Counted from the first letter of the stretch, positions 55,168 through 64,000 are shown. The stretch is DNA of 64,000 bases from Aquipseudomonas alcaligenes MRY13-0052 (GCA_000474255.1 BATO01000031.1:1-64000); one strand, 5' to 3'. The notes: generated from the letters alone by a model not told the origin. Made by a program: numbers and translations.

Positions 55168-56313
55168 CTAGAAAGCGGACTCCACCTGCCGATCGAGGTA
55201 GCACTCGAACCCCTTCGCCCACACCTTGAAGCGCACGCGGATGCCGTCGTGCAGCCAGTACAGCGTGTACACGTTGGGGTGGTCGTCCCTATAGGTGGCG
55301 GCCACATCGAGCATATTCAGGTGCTGGCGCGCAGCCTCGAGATCGACCGTCGCGTCGCCCACGGTGTAGATCTCGAAGGCTTCGCGGCTGCCGTCCGAGA
55401 GCGAGACGTAGTGGCCGAAGCCGTCGAAGGAATAGGCGTCGAGATTCTTCAGCAGGCCGAACAGTTCGCTGAACCCCACGTCCAGCAACGAGGCGGCGCC
55501 CAGGCGCTGGATAAAGGCATCGGGCTTGCCTTCCAGCTCCTGCAGGTAGCGGCTGATAAGGGGCGCGAACGGCCCTTCCATGAAGACCTTGTTGCGGCCG
55601 CTGAACTTGACCTTGCGGGCCTTGGCCGGGCTGATGCTGCCGAGCTGGAGCTTGGTCGGTCGACGGGCGAACGCCACCGTCTCACCGTCGTACTCGCCCA
55701 GTTCGAAGGTGGCGGAGAAGGTGCAGGTCTTCTCGTGATCGTCGGCGGTCATCGCCGTCAGCCCGGACGCGCCCTTGTAGAGAAACAGGCGGCCGTCCTC
55801 GGCCTGCATGCGCATCACGCAGAAGCGCTCGAACAGCGACTCCTTCCACTCGTGGCTCAGCAAGGTCGCCTTGACCGTCACCCGGCCTTCCGGAAGGAAC
55901 AGCTCGGCACTGGCCTTCAGCGGCGGCTTGGGCATAAGCGCGGCGCTGGCCTCGAAGGCCTTCTGCGACACCCGCTTCAGGCCGATGAAATGATGGCGCT
56001 GGCCGCCTTCGTCACGGGACTCACTCAACACCGTGCGGGTCGCGCCCAGATGCACCAGGCCGGGGATCAGCCACAGCGGCGGGTCGATGCGCCCGGCATA
56101 GCCCGCCACGATCAGCGTCGAGTCCTGGCGCTCCAGGCGCTCGATATCAATGCCCTGCTCCGCGCCGTGGGCACCGACAGGCGCCAATGAAGCGAGGCTG
56201 GCCGTCAGCTCGTGGCCGTGGGCCTCGGCGGCAGCGCCGAGGGCTTGCAGCACCTGCTGCGCCTGCGCCTCATCGCTGAACTGCACACGCAGGGTGATGG
56301 CGGTTTCGGACAT
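55168..56313 (-). CDS. Uncharacterised 381-aa protein
   Basis: The start at 56313 has AGGAGG about 9 nt upstream and gives MSETAITLRVQFSDEAQAQQ. The protein has no signal peptide and no membrane segments, is rich in charged residues and has an aromatic C-terminus (YWLHDGIRVRFKVWAKGFEC). Segments such as FSGRNKVFMEGPFAPLISRY look like folded enzyme or carrier cores, but no known motif is seen. Codon use is typical of the neighbours. Function unknown. Confidence 0.75.
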   Translation of the reverse strand: MSETAITLRVQFSDEAQAQQVLQALGAAAEAHGHELTASLASLAPVGAHGAEQGIDIERLERQDSTLIVAGYAGRIDPPLWLIPGLVHLGATRTVLSESRDEGGQRHHFIGLKRVSQKAFEASAALMPKPPLKASAELFLPEGRVTVKATLLSHEWKESLFERFCVMRMQAEDGRLFLYKGASGLTAMTADDHEKTCTFSATFELGEYDGETVAFARRPTKLQLGSISPAKARKVKFSGRNKVFMEGPFAPLISRYLQELEGKPDAFIQRLGAASLLDVGFSELFGLLKNLDAYSFDGFGHYVSLSDGSREAFEIYTVGDATVDLEAARQHLNMLDVAATYRDDHPNVYTLYWLHDGIRVRFKVWAKGFECYLDRQVESAF

Positions 56314-56582
56314 GGGTGGCAGTGCCTCCTTGCGGCTGCGGGCGGGGGTTGCCCGGGAAGGCACCCACGATAGCGCGCCACCGGAACACCTGACTCGGCT
56401 GCAATGGCACATTGCCAACCCCGGCACAGAAACGCGCTGCACATCCCGGGCTTACCCGCCATGGCCGGATGCGATTATCGTAAATACGGCGATCACGCCC
56501 GCCATGGTTCCACGGCCTTCACCGCCTCTCCTTCGGCTCCGGCACCTGCGGACCTCGACAGTCAGGTAGAAGACATGCCACC

Positions 56583-57125
56583 TCAGCCCATCATGATGAA
56601 GGGCAGTCCCGGGATGAAGATATCCAATGCCCTTCCCCCCTCGAAATGAGCCCCTCCCCACAGGAACAGACAGCCAACGCTGGCAGGCCCTACCGCCTGT
56701 GCCGCCCCCGGGCCAGGCTGGTTGGTAACGGTGCGAAACGTCTGGAGTATGGAATTGTGCCTGCGTTGGAAATCACCAGATCGCGAAGCCATGATCGGGT
56801 GGTCCGCCAAATGAACGGGGACACCGATCTTGAGTGCAGCGGTAATCACCTGTTTCAGGCTGATAGGACAAACGAACAGGTTGCCATCCGGGCAAGCCGC
56901 CTGGATTTGCTGACGCGTCCCACCGTTAGTGGCGATCTGCTGCGCGTTGGCCAGCACGCCGCCGTAATGCGCATCCGCCAGTTCGATGAAGAGGTGGGTA
57001 ACCAGCCCTGAGTCGATAAGGTCGATGGCCAGTTGGCGACCTTCGGGTTGGGTGTGGTCCTCACCGATGCCCAACGCACCATTCTCCAGGCACCACCACG
57101 CGCTGCTGTCATGAACCTGCGGCAT
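56583..57125 (-). CDS. Uncharacterised protein with TIKI/ChaN- or toxin-like features
   Basis: The 180-aa product from 57125 (GGAG and AGGG upstream) contains GIGEDHTQPEGRQ, VTHLFIELADAHYGG, VPVHLADHP and CLFLWGGAHFEGG. The spaced GxxH, E, D-H and GGAH elements recall the TIKI/TraB/ChaN-like fold, also seen as a domain in some bacterial toxins. The similarity is by pattern only. Codon use (ATA, AGG, AAT) and lower GC differ from the neighbours, suggesting transfer. Downstream 269 bp (56314-56582) hold no gene. Confidence 0.55.
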   Translation of the reverse strand: MPQVHDSSAWWCLENGALGIGEDHTQPEGRQLAIDLIDSGLVTHLFIELADAHYGGVLANAQQIATNGGTRQQIQAACPDGNLFVCPISLKQVITAALKIGVPVHLADHPIMASRSGDFQRRHNSILQTFRTVTNQPGPGAAQAVGPASVGCLFLWGGAHFEGGRALDIFIPGLPFIMMG

Positions 57126-57236
57126 CTTCCCTGCTCCTGAAATGGCCGGTCCATGCCCGGGTGAACCTGGTGGTTCTGGCGAATTCCGGCAACTCAACAG
57201 TGAAGCGCCGCATCCCGGAATTCGCCAGTCGCCCCG

Positions 57237-58331
57237 TCAGGCCACCGCCCTCTCCGCGCGCTTCTCTTCCTCCAGCTCGCGCACCAGCGGCAGCACATGC
57301 TGGCCGAAGTACTCCACTTCCTCCTGGAAGTGCAGGAAGCCGGAGAGGATCAGGTCCACGCCCACGGCCTTGAGGGCGACGATGCGTTCGGCGATCTGCC
57401 GGGGCGTGCCGATGAGGTTGGTCTTGAAGCCGTCGTTGTATTGCACCAGGTCCTCGAAGCTGGACTTGGCCCAGTTGCCTTCACCCTCGGGGCTGGCGGC
57501 GCCGGCGTTCTTCACTTCGGCGCCGAAGGCGTTGACCGCGTCCGGGTTGGCCTTGTCGATGATTTCCTGCAGCACCGCGCGGGCTTCTGCCTCGGTGTCG
57601 CGGGCGATGATGAAGGCGTTGACCCCGACCTTGACCGAATGGCCGTTGGCCGCCGCCTTGGCGCGGATGTCGTCGACCTGCGCCTTGATGCCTTCCACGC
57701 TGTTGCCGTTGGTGAAGTACCAGTCCGACACGCGCGAGGCCATGTCGCGGGCGGCCCGCGAGCTGCCGCCCTGGAAGATTTCCGGGTGCGGCTGCTGCAG
57801 CGGCTTGGGCTTCAGGCTGTAGTTGCGCAAGCGGTAGAAGTCGCCGTTGAAGGTGAAGTCGTCCTGGGTCCAGATGCCCTTGAGGGCGCGGATGAATTCC
57901 TCCGAGCGGCGGTAGCGCTCGTCATGGTCCAGCCAGGGTTCGCCGATGGCGTGGAATTCGCCACGGAACCAGCCGGACACCACGTTGATGGCGATGCGGC
58001 CGTTGCTGAGGTGGTCGATGGTGGCCAGCTGCTTGGCCGCCAGCACCGGGTTCCACGGGCCGGGCAGGATGGCGGCGATCACCTTGAGGCGCTCGGTTAC
58101 GGCCAGCAGCGCGTGGCTGATGGCCACCGATTCGTGCTGGTTCTCCGCGCCGTAGCCGGCGGTGAAGCGGATCTGCGACAGGGCGTAGTCGAAGCCCGCG
58201 CGCTCGGCGATCTGCGCCAGCTTGCGGTTGTAGTCGGCGTCCCAGCTGGTGCGCTGTTCGATGTTGCTGACCACCAGGCCACCACTGACGTTGGGCACCC
58301 AGTAGGCGAAGCGGATCGGTTGCTGGCTCAT
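57237..58331 (-). CDS. sfnG: FMNH2-dependent dimethyl sulfone monooxygenase
   Basis: The 364-aa class-C flavin monooxygenase oxidises dimethyl sulfone to methanesulfinate as a sulfur source. It has the bacterial-luciferase-like fold with FAYWVPNVSGGLVVSNIEQR at the N-terminus, a start typical of SfnG, and NVVSGWFRGEFHAIGEPWLD, the alkanesulfonate-monooxygenase-like flavin region. It depends on a separate reductase for FMNH2; the gene directly upstream (58359-58913) encodes one, 27 bp away. No SfnR-type sigma-54 regulator is in the window. Confidence 0.9.
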   Translation of the reverse strand: MSQQPIRFAYWVPNVSGGLVVSNIEQRTSWDADYNRKLAQIAERAGFDYALSQIRFTAGYGAENQHESVAISHALLAVTERLKVIAAILPGPWNPVLAAKQLATIDHLSNGRIAINVVSGWFRGEFHAIGEPWLDHDERYRRSEEFIRALKGIWTQDDFTFNGDFYRLRNYSLKPKPLQQPHPEIFQGGSSRAARDMASRVSDWYFTNGNSVEGIKAQVDDIRAKAAANGHSVKVGVNAFIIARDTEAEARAVLQEIIDKANPDAVNAFGAEVKNAGAASPEGEGNWAKSSFEDLVQYNDGFKTNLIGTPRQIAERIVALKAVGVDLILSGFLHFQEEVEYFGQHVLPLVRELEEEKRAERAVA

Positions 58332-58358
58332 GGCATTGACTCCTCGGGGCTTGGGATT

Positions 58359-58913
58359 TCAGGCGGCGCGATCGGCCGCATGGTGGAAGAAGGCGAGCAC
58401 CGGCTCCAGCGCCCGCTCGATGCGTTCGAACTGGGCGGGGTCGGTGAGTTGGTGATCGGTGAAGGCCTCGGTGGTGGCGTAGAGGCCATAGGGCAAGGTG
58501 TGCGCCTGGAAGAAGGCGAACAGCGGGCGCAGCTGGTGGTCGATCACCAGGGCGTGGCGCTCGCCCCCGCCGGTGGCGGCCAGCAACACCGGCACGCCCT
58601 TGAGGGCCTGGTAGTCCACCAGGTCGAACAGGTGCTTGAACAAGCCGGTGTAGGAGGCGCGGTAGACGGGGCTGCCGGCGATGATCAGCTCGGCGTTCTC
58701 GATGGCCTGCAGGTGCGGCAGCAGAGCCGGTGAGGCCGTGTCGCGCTCCAGCGAGCCGGCCAATCCCCCGGCGATATCGGCGACGCGTATCCAGTGCACC
58801 TCGATGGCCAGGCGCGCCTGCAGGCGCTCCACCAGGGCCTGCAGCAACCCATGGGTGCGCGACGGGTTGCGCAGGCTGCCCGAGACCACCACCACTCTTA
58901 TCGTTCGACTCAT
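58359..58913 (-). CDS. NAD(P)H-dependent FMN reductase (MsuE/SsuE type)
   Basis: This 184-aa flavodoxin-like protein supplies FMNH2 to SfnG. The phosphate-binding start is [20 protein letters not shown], and [20 protein letters not shown] is the conserved flavin-interacting segment of SsuE/MsuE proteins. It is the first gene of a two-gene operon with sfnG. Upstream is a leader with two strong hairpins and then a tandem repeat array. Confidence 0.9.
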   Translation of the reverse strand: MSRTIRVVVVSGSLRNPSRTHGLLQALVERLQARLAIEVHWIRVADIAGGLAGSLERDTASPALLPHLQAIENAELIIAGSPVYRASYTGLFKHLFDLVDYQALKGVPVLLAATGGGERHALVIDHQLRPLFAFFQAHTLPYGLYATTEAFTDHQLTDPAQFERIERALEPVLAFFHHAADRAA

Positions 58914-59011
58914 TCCAACCTCTCGTCACGGCGACGTGCATGTAGGGAGGTCAGAGCAGTAGTCGTGCCAATGCAGAAAACACAGCGGGATCAAGCAGAT
59001 AGGAAAAACCG

Positions 59012-59078
59012 CCAACAGCTGCGCTGTTGGGTGCCTGGCAGGAATGCTGAACAGCTGTTGCCCCAGCAACAGCTGTTC
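59012..59078. promoter_or_regulatory. Two CAACAG/CTGTTG hairpins upstream of the FMN reductase/sfnG operon
   Basis: Arms CCAACAG (59012-59018) and CTGTTGG (59024-59030) form one hairpin. The second is a perfect 13-bp stem, GAACAGCTGTTGC (59049-59061) with GCAACAGCTGTTC (59066-59078), closing the loop CCCA. Each arm of the second also contains AACAGCTGTT, itself a palindrome. They lie 99 to 165 bp upstream of the reductase start and could be operators or an attenuating leader. Confidence 0.55.
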
Positions 59079-59096
59079 CCATCCGACACCAGCGCA

Positions 59097-59560
59097 TCCC
59101 AAGGCGGGGTGGCGGTCGCTTTTTGCATCCACCAGCGGTGCCGAGCCGGACTCCGAATGGTGGACGGGTGGAGCGTCGTCCACCGGATCGTCATTTCCAC
59201 CCGGCACAGACGCGCACCGGGCGTAGGGTGGAGGTCGCTCTTTACCTCCACCAGCGGTGCCGCGCCGGGCTCCGAATGGTGGACGGGTGGAGCGTCGTCC
59301 CCCCTACCGGACCGTCATTTCCACCCGGCACAGACGCGCCCCGGGCGTAGGGTGGAGGTCGCTTTTTCACCTCCACCAGCGGTGCCGCGCCGGGCCGCGA
59401 ATGGTGGACGGGTGGAGCGTCGTCCACCCTACCGGACCGTCATTCCCACCCAGCACAGACGCGCCCCGAGCGTAGGGTGGAGGTCGCTTTTCACCTCCAC
59501 CAGCGATGCCGCGCCGTGCTCCGAATGGTGGACGGGTGAAGCGTCGTCCACCCTACCGGT
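59097..59560. repeat. About 124-bp tandem repeat array, 3.7 copies, next to czcA
   Basis: Units start at about 59097, 59221, 59345 and 59470 (spacing about 124, 124 and 125 bp). Each contains GGTGGAGGTCGCT...ACCTCCACC and GGTGGACG...CGTCCACC, two potential hairpins. The last unit is cut short and its edge coincides with the czcA stop codon at 59560-59562. The stretch 58914-59559 contains no gene. Confidence 0.82.
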
Positions 59561-62500
59561 CATGGCGCGACGCCGGGCTCGGGGTCTTCGTCGCGGCGGT
59601 ATATCCAGCGGTACAGCGCCGGCAGCACCAGCAGGGTGAGCACGGTGGAAGAGAGAATCCCACCGATCACCACCGTCGCCAGCGGGCGTTGCACTTCGGC
59701 GCCGGTGCCGGTGGCCAGGGCCATGGGCACGAAGCCGAGGGAGGCCACCAGCGCCGTCATCAGTACCGGACGCAGGCGCGTCAGGGCGCCTTCGATAACG
59801 GCCTCGTGCAGGGGGCGGCCCTCCTCGCGCAGGTTGCGGATGAAGGCGATCATCACCAGGCCGTTGAGCACCGCCACACCGGACAGGGCGATGAAGCCCA
59901 CCCCCGCCGAGATCGACAACGGAATGTCCCGCAGCCACAGCGCCAGCACGCCGCCAGTGAGGGCGAAGGGAATGCCGGTGAACACCAGCAGCCCGTCGCG
60001 GATGTTGTTGAACATCATGAACAGCAGCACGAAGACCAGCAGCAGCGCCACCGGCACCACCACCTGCAGGCGCTTGGCCGCCGATTGCAGTTGCTCGAAC
60101 TGCCCGCCCCAGGTGGTCCAGTAGCCGGCGGGCACCTTCACCTCACGCTCCAGGCGGCTGGCCGCTTCCTCCACGAAGGAACCGATATCACGCCCGCGCA
60201 CGTTGGCGCTGACCACCACCAGGCGCTTGCCGTTCTCGCGGCTGACCTGGTTGGGGCCGAGCACCAGGTCGAGGCTGGCCACCTCCGCCAGGCTGATGAA
60301 GGCGATGCGCTCCGAGCCGCTGCCCGGCAACGGCGGCACCGGGATGAGCAGGCGCGAGAGGCCGTCGATATCGGTGCGCAGCGGGTCGGCCAGGCGCACC
60401 ACCATGTCGAAGCGGCGGTCGCCCTCGAACAGCGTGCCCGCCTTCTGCCCGCCCACCGCCACGGCGATGGTGTCCTGCACGTCGCCGGCATTGAGGCCGT
60501 AGCGCGCGGCCTTGTCGCGGTCGATGTTGATGGTCAGCACCGGCAGGCCCGAGGTCTGCTCGACCTTGACCTCCGAGGCGCCGGCAACGCCTTCCAGGGC
60601 CTGGGCTATCTCGCCGGCGGTGCGGTTGAGCACGGCCATGTCGTCGCCGAAGACCTTCACCGCCACGTCGCTGCGCACGCCGGAGATCAGCTCGTTGAAG
60701 CGCAGCTGGATGGGCTGCGACAGCTCGTGGTTGCTGCCCGGCACCGAGGCGGCGACGCGCTGCAGGTCGGCGATGATCGCCTCGCGGGGCTTGCCCGGGT
60801 CGGGCCACTGGTCCTTGGGCTTGAGCATCACGTAGGCGTCGGAGATGTTCGGCGGCATCGGGTCGGAGGCGATCTCCGCGGTGCCGGTACGGGCGAACAC
60901 CCGCTCGATCTCCGGCACCTGGGCGATCAGCGCCTTTTCCAGGCGCGCCTGCATGTCCACCGACTGGGTGAGGCTGGTGCCGGGCACCCGCAGCGCCTGC
61001 AGGGCGAAGTCCCCCTCGCTGAGGCTGGGCACGAACTCGCTGCCCATGCGGCTGGCCAGCACGCCGGACATCAGCACCAGCAGCAAGGCACCGCCGAACA
61101 CCGGCACGCGGTGGCCCATCACCCAGCCCAGCACCGGCTCGTAGCCACGGCGCGCCAGGCGCATCACGACGTTCTCCTCTTCCTTGACCTTGCCGGTGAC
61201 GAACAGCGCGATGGCCGCCGGGACGAAGGTCACCGAGAGGATCATCGCCCCCAGCAGCGCCGTGACCACGGTGAAGGCCATGGGGTGGAACATTTTCCCC
61301 TCCACCCCGGTGAGGGCGAAGATCGGCAGGTACACCACCATGATGATCAGTTGGCCGAAGATCAGCGCGCGGCGCGCTTCCTTCGAGGCGGCGAACACCT
61401 CGTGCAGGCGCTCGGAGCGGGTCAGCATGCGGCCGTGGTGCTGCTGCGCATGGGCCAGGCGGCGGATGGCGTTTTCCACGATCACCACCGCGCCGTCGAC
61501 GATGATGCCGAAGTCCAGCGCCCCGAGGCTCATGAGGTTGGCGCTGACCTTGTTGCCGAACATGCCGGTGAAGGTGAACAGCATCGACAGCGGGATCACC
61601 ATCGCGGTGATCAGTGCCGCGCGGATGTTGCCGAGGAACAGGAAGAGCACCGCCACCACCAGGATGGCGCCCTCGATGAGGTTCTTCTTCACCGTGGCGA
61701 TGGCCTTGTCCACCAGCTGGGTGCGGTCGTAGACCGGCACCGCGACCACGCCCTCGGGCAGCGAGCGGTTGATTTCGTCGAGGCGCGCCGCCACCGCCTG
61801 GGAAACGGCGCGGCTGTTCTCGCCGATGAGCATGAACACCGTGCCCAGCACCACCTCGCGGCCGTTCTCGGTGGCCGCCCCGGTGCGCAGCTCGCGGCCG
61901 ATCTGCACCTCGGCCACCTGGCTGACGCGGATCGGCGTGCCCGCCACATTGGCGATGACGATGTTGGCGATGTCGGCCAGGTCCTTCACCTGCCCCGGCG
62001 CGCGCACCAGCAGCTGCTCGCCGTTGCGCTCGATGAAACCGGCGCCGACGTTGGCATTGTTGCGCTCCAGGGCGGTGAGCAGGTCCACCAGGGTCAGGCC
62101 GTAGGCAGCCAGGCGCTTGGGATCGGGGGCGACCTGGAATTCCTTGGCGTAGCCGCCGATGGTGTTGATCTCCGCCACGCCGGGCACGTTGCGCAGCTGC
62201 GGCTTGATGATCCAGTCCTGGATCACCCGCAGGTCGGTGGGCGTGTAGGCCGTGCCGTCCTCCTTCAGGGCGCCGTCTTCGGCTTCCACCGTCCACAGGA
62301 AGATCTCGCCGAGGCCGGTGGAAATCGGTCCCATCACCGCCTCGGCGCCTTCGGGCAACTGCTCCCGGGCCACCTGCAGGCGCTCGTTGATCAACTGCCG
62401 GGCGAAGTACAGGTCGGTGCCGTCCTCGAAGATAACCGTGACCTGGGAGAAGCCCGAGCGCGACAGCGAGCGGGTCTGCTTCAGGTGCGGCAGGCCGGCC

Positions 62501-62718
62501 ATGGCCGTCTCGATGGGAAAGGTGATGCGCTGTTCGGTTTCCAGCGGCGAGAAGCCGGCGGCGGCGGTGTTGATCTGCACCTGGACGTTGGTGATATCGG
62601 GTACGGCGTCGATGGGTAGCTTCTGGTAGCTGGCGACGCCAAGCCCGGCCATGGCCAACACCAGCAGCAACACGATGATGCGCTGCTCGATGGCGAACTG
62701 GATGATACGTTCGAACAT
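59560..62718 (-). CDS. czcA: Heavy-metal efflux RND pump (CzcA/CusA family)
   Basis: This 1052-aa proton-driven pump has 12 membrane segments and two large periplasmic loops. The proton-relay motif is DFGIIVDGAVVIVENAIRRL in the fourth membrane helix, typical of CzcA/CnrA-type divalent cation exporters. The start MFERIIQFAIEQRIIVLLLV is conserved. It is 21 bp from the adaptor gene, in one operon. The metal (Co/Zn/Cd or Ni) is not determined. No metal-sensor gene is in view. Confidence 0.92.
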   Translation of the reverse strand: MFERIIQFAIEQRIIVLLLVLAMAGLGVASYQKLPIDAVPDITNVQVQINTAAAGFSPLETEQRITFPIETAMAGLPHLKQTRSLSRSGFSQVTVIFEDGTDLYFARQLINERLQVAREQLPEGAEAVMGPISTGLGEIFLWTVEAEDGALKEDGTAYTPTDLRVIQDWIIKPQLRNVPGVAEINTIGGYAKEFQVAPDPKRLAAYGLTLVDLLTALERNNANVGAGFIERNGEQLLVRAPGQVKDLADIANIVIANVAGTPIRVSQVAEVQIGRELRTGAATENGREVVLGTVFMLIGENSRAVSQAVAARLDEINRSLPEGVVAVPVYDRTQLVDKAIATVKKNLIEGAILVVAVLFLFLGNIRAALITAMVIPLSMLFTFTGMFGNKVSANLMSLGALDFGIIVDGAVVIVENAIRRLAHAQQHHGRMLTRSERLHEVFAASKEARRALIFGQLIIMVVYLPIFALTGVEGKMFHPMAFTVVTALLGAMILSVTFVPAAIALFVTGKVKEEENVVMRLARRGYEPVLGWVMGHRVPVFGGALLLVLMSGVLASRMGSEFVPSLSEGDFALQALRVPGTSLTQSVDMQARLEKALIAQVPEIERVFARTGTAEIASDPMPPNISDAYVMLKPKDQWPDPGKPREAIIADLQRVAASVPGSNHELSQPIQLRFNELISGVRSDVAVKVFGDDMAVLNRTAGEIAQALEGVAGASEVKVEQTSGLPVLTINIDRDKAARYGLNAGDVQDTIAVAVGGQKAGTLFEGDRRFDMVVRLADPLRTDIDGLSRLLIPVPPLPGSGSERIAFISLAEVASLDLVLGPNQVSRENGKRLVVVSANVRGRDIGSFVEEAASRLEREVKVPAGYWTTWGGQFEQLQSAAKRLQVVVPVALLLVFVLLFMMFNNIRDGLLVFTGIPFALTGGVLALWLRDIPLSISAGVGFIALSGVAVLNGLVMIAFIRNLREEGRPLHEAVIEGALTRLRPVLMTALVASLGFVPMALATGTGAEVQRPLATVVIGGILSSTVLTLLVLPALYRWIYRRDEDPEPGVAP

Positions 62719-62739
62719 GTCGTGGTCTCGTGGTGGCGG

Positions 62740-64000
62740 TCAGTGGGCGTGGTCGGCCGAGCCCTTGCCCAGCTCCGACTTGAGAATGAAGCTGCCCTCG
62801 GCGGCCACGGCGGTGCCGGCGGCCAGGCCTTCGGTCACCTCGACGAAGCCGTCGCTGCGGGTGCCGAGGCTGACGGGCTGCGCGACGAAGCCCTCCGCCA
62901 CCTGCACGAACACGCTGGGGCGCTCCTCGATGCTTTGCACCGCCTGCTCCGGCACGGTGACGCCGGCCTGGCTGGAAGCGGTCGCCAGCTCGATGCTGAC
63001 GAACAGCCCCGGGCGCCAGGCGCCTTCCGGGTTCTTCAGCACCGCCCGCGCGGTGGCGGTACGGGTCTGCTCGCCCAGCAGGTTGCCGATATAGGCCACC
63101 TGCCCGAGCACCTCGCTGCCCAGCTCCGGCGAGATGACCTTCACCGCGCGCCCCACCCGGGCCTCGCCCAGGTCCTTGGGCGAGAGGCTGAAGGTGGCCC
63201 ACACCTGGCTCAGGTCGGACAGGGTGAAGGCGTTGCTCGCCTGGCTCACCACCTCACCGGGCACCAGGTGCTTCTCCACCACCGTGCCGGCGAAGGGCGC
63301 GCGCAGCTCGTAGCGGTTGCCCTGGGCCTGTTGCCCGGCGCCGCCCACCGCAGCCAGCTTGTGCCGGGCGTTGGCGACGGCGATCTCGGCTTCCTGCAGG
63401 GCCTGCCGCGCCTGGAGGAAGTCCTGCTCGGCGGAGATGCCCTCCTTCCACAGCTGCTGCTCGCGCTGGTGGGTGGTGCGGGCCAGCTCGGTGCGGCGCT
63501 CGGCGGCGGCCAGTTCGCTGCGCTGCTCAGACAGCTGCGGGCTGGCGATCACCGCCAGCAGTTGGCCCTTCTCCACCTCCTGCCCGAGGTTCACCGCCAC
63601 GCTCTCCACCACCCCTGCCGTGCGCGGCACCAGGTGGGCGGTGCGGTCCTCGTCGAAGCGGATCTCCCCCGGCAGCTTCACCCGCGTGTCCAGGCTGCGG
63701 GCCTGGGCGGTGGCCAGGCGGATGCCGGCAGCGGTCATCTGCTCGGTGCTCAGGGCCAGCAAACCTTCCTCCTTGGTGTACTCGAAACGCGCCGTGCGCC
63801 CATCGCGCTCGACCTCCAGGGTGGCGCTGAAGAAATGCGGCTCGGCGATGCCCGCCGGGCTGACGAAGGCGCCGTCACGGGGAGAGAAGGCCAGTACCTG
63901 GGTCTCCCCCGAGGCGCGCCGCACGCTCATCGACACCCGGCTTTGCCCGTCGGCGACGATGCGGCGGCCGGCGCGGGACAGGTAGACGGACATGGGCACG
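62740..64000 (-). CDS. czcB: RND efflux periplasmic adaptor (CzcB-like), 5' end beyond window
   Basis: The visible 420 or so residues are a CzcB/CusB-type membrane-fusion protein. There is an N-terminal beta region (FSPRDGAFVSPAGIAEPHFF), then barrel-sandwich and helical-hairpin parts (RTAGVVESVAVNLGQEVEKG, AAERRTELARTTHQREQQLW, RAPFAGTVVEKHLVPGEVVS), and a short His-containing tail SADHAH. The frame stays open to the window edge with a putative ATG at 63999. The family is usually 400-520 aa with a signal peptide, which is not seen, so the true start lies outside. Confidence 0.85.
   Translation of the reverse strand, partial: VPMSVYLSRAGRRIVADGQSRVSMSVRRASGETQVLAFSPRDGAFVSPAGIAEPHFFSATLEVERDGRTARFEYTKEEGLLALSTEQMTAAGIRLATAQARSLDTRVKLPGEIRFDEDRTAHLVPRTAGVVESVAVNLGQEVEKGQLLAVIASPQLSEQRSELAAAERRTELARTTHQREQQLWKEGISAEQDFLQARQALQEAEIAVANARHKLAAVGGAGQQAQGNRYELRAPFAGTVVEKHLVPGEVVSQASNAFTLSDLSQVWATFSLSPKDLGEARVGRAVKVISPELGSEVLGQVAYIGNLLGEQTRTATARAVLKNPEGAWRPGLFVSIELATASSQAGVTVPEQAVQSIEERPSVFVQVAEGFVAQPVSLGTRSDGFVEVTEGLAAGTAVAAEGSFILKSELGKGSADHAH

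Noticed and set aside
59000-59560. CRISPR array
   Set aside because: Units of about 124 bp without alternating spacers and with internal hairpins; no cas genes nearby. It is a tandem repeat.
59506-62619. 1037-codon plus-strand open frame opposite czcA
   Set aside because: Histidine/glutamine-rich translation typical of antisense GC-rich shadows; the minus strand has the RND proton-relay motif.

Overview
The window is a high-GC chromosomal segment of a Pseudomonas-type gammaproteobacterium. The lineage is inferred from an MvaT/MvaU-type H-NS-like regulator, DUF5064 and DUF3079 proteins typical of pseudomonads, antABC, sfnG, several AraC-type regulators and the dense intergenic repeats usual in this genus. 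No rRNA, tRNA or CRISPR array was recognised. Most genes are chromosomal metabolism, transport and regulation. An IS481-family element lies at the left edge, and several loci are decayed or frameshifted.

Layout. 1-1.24 kb: IS481 element. 1.4-9.1 kb: GlxA-type and arabinose-binding-type AraC regulators, an MBL-fold hydrolase, a serine hydrolase, a GNAT acetyltransferase, a CHAD protein, an EamA exporter and two small Pseudomonas proteins. 9.3-10.4 kb: mvaU and a DUF5064 gene. 10.5-17.7 kb: a TetR regulator divergent from a five-gene cluster (crotonase, phytoene-desaturase-like flavoprotein, 2Fe-2S reductase, acyl-CoA synthetase, alpha/beta hydrolase). Three copies of ATCTT-N9-AAGAT (the third with one mismatch) lie in its promoters. 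17.8-26.0 kb: a probable operon of a signal-less NMT1/THI5-like protein, APH-type kinase, rhodanese (frameshifted), TonB receptor, lipoprotein acid phosphatase, PnuC-type transporter, GntR/UTRA regulator and HAD phosphatase, preceded by a GntR-type palindrome. 26.0-28.3 kb: amino-acid permease, OprD porin remnant and an Lrp gene with two frameshifts.

28.2-33.3 kb: antR-antABC anthranilate dioxygenase genes plus a kynurenine-formamidase-like hydrolase. 33.3-36.5 kb: a solute-binding protein, a PhyH oxygenase and a CSLREAI beta-helix protein. 36.5-42.0 kb: selenium island: selU/mnmH and selD divergent from a PhnD/C/E/E-type ABC transporter, probably for a selenium oxyanion. 42.0-50.0 kb: catalase, a periplasmic protein, an isochorismatase-fold hydrolase, a chloroperoxidase-like lipoprotein and a frameshifted SMP-30-like gene, divergent from a 948-aa winged-helix STAND ATPase regulator. 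50.0-55.1 kb: AraC regulator, XylA-like reductase and AlkB-like hydroxylase, then LysE, flanked by dispersed repeats. 55.2-58.9 kb: two uncharacterised proteins, sfnG and an FMN reductase for dimethyl sulfone use. 58.9-64.0 kb: hairpins, a ~124-bp structured tandem array and a CzcBA-type metal efflux system running off the window.

The two most promising undescribed systems are the PnuC-centred salvage operon and the TetR-controlled RetSat-like/acyl-CoA cluster. In the first, the genes form a logical path: outer-membrane uptake, periplasmic dephosphorylation, facilitated import and kinase trapping. Four net frameshifts, at least two of them in homopolymers, may be real gene decay or consensus-sequence errors.
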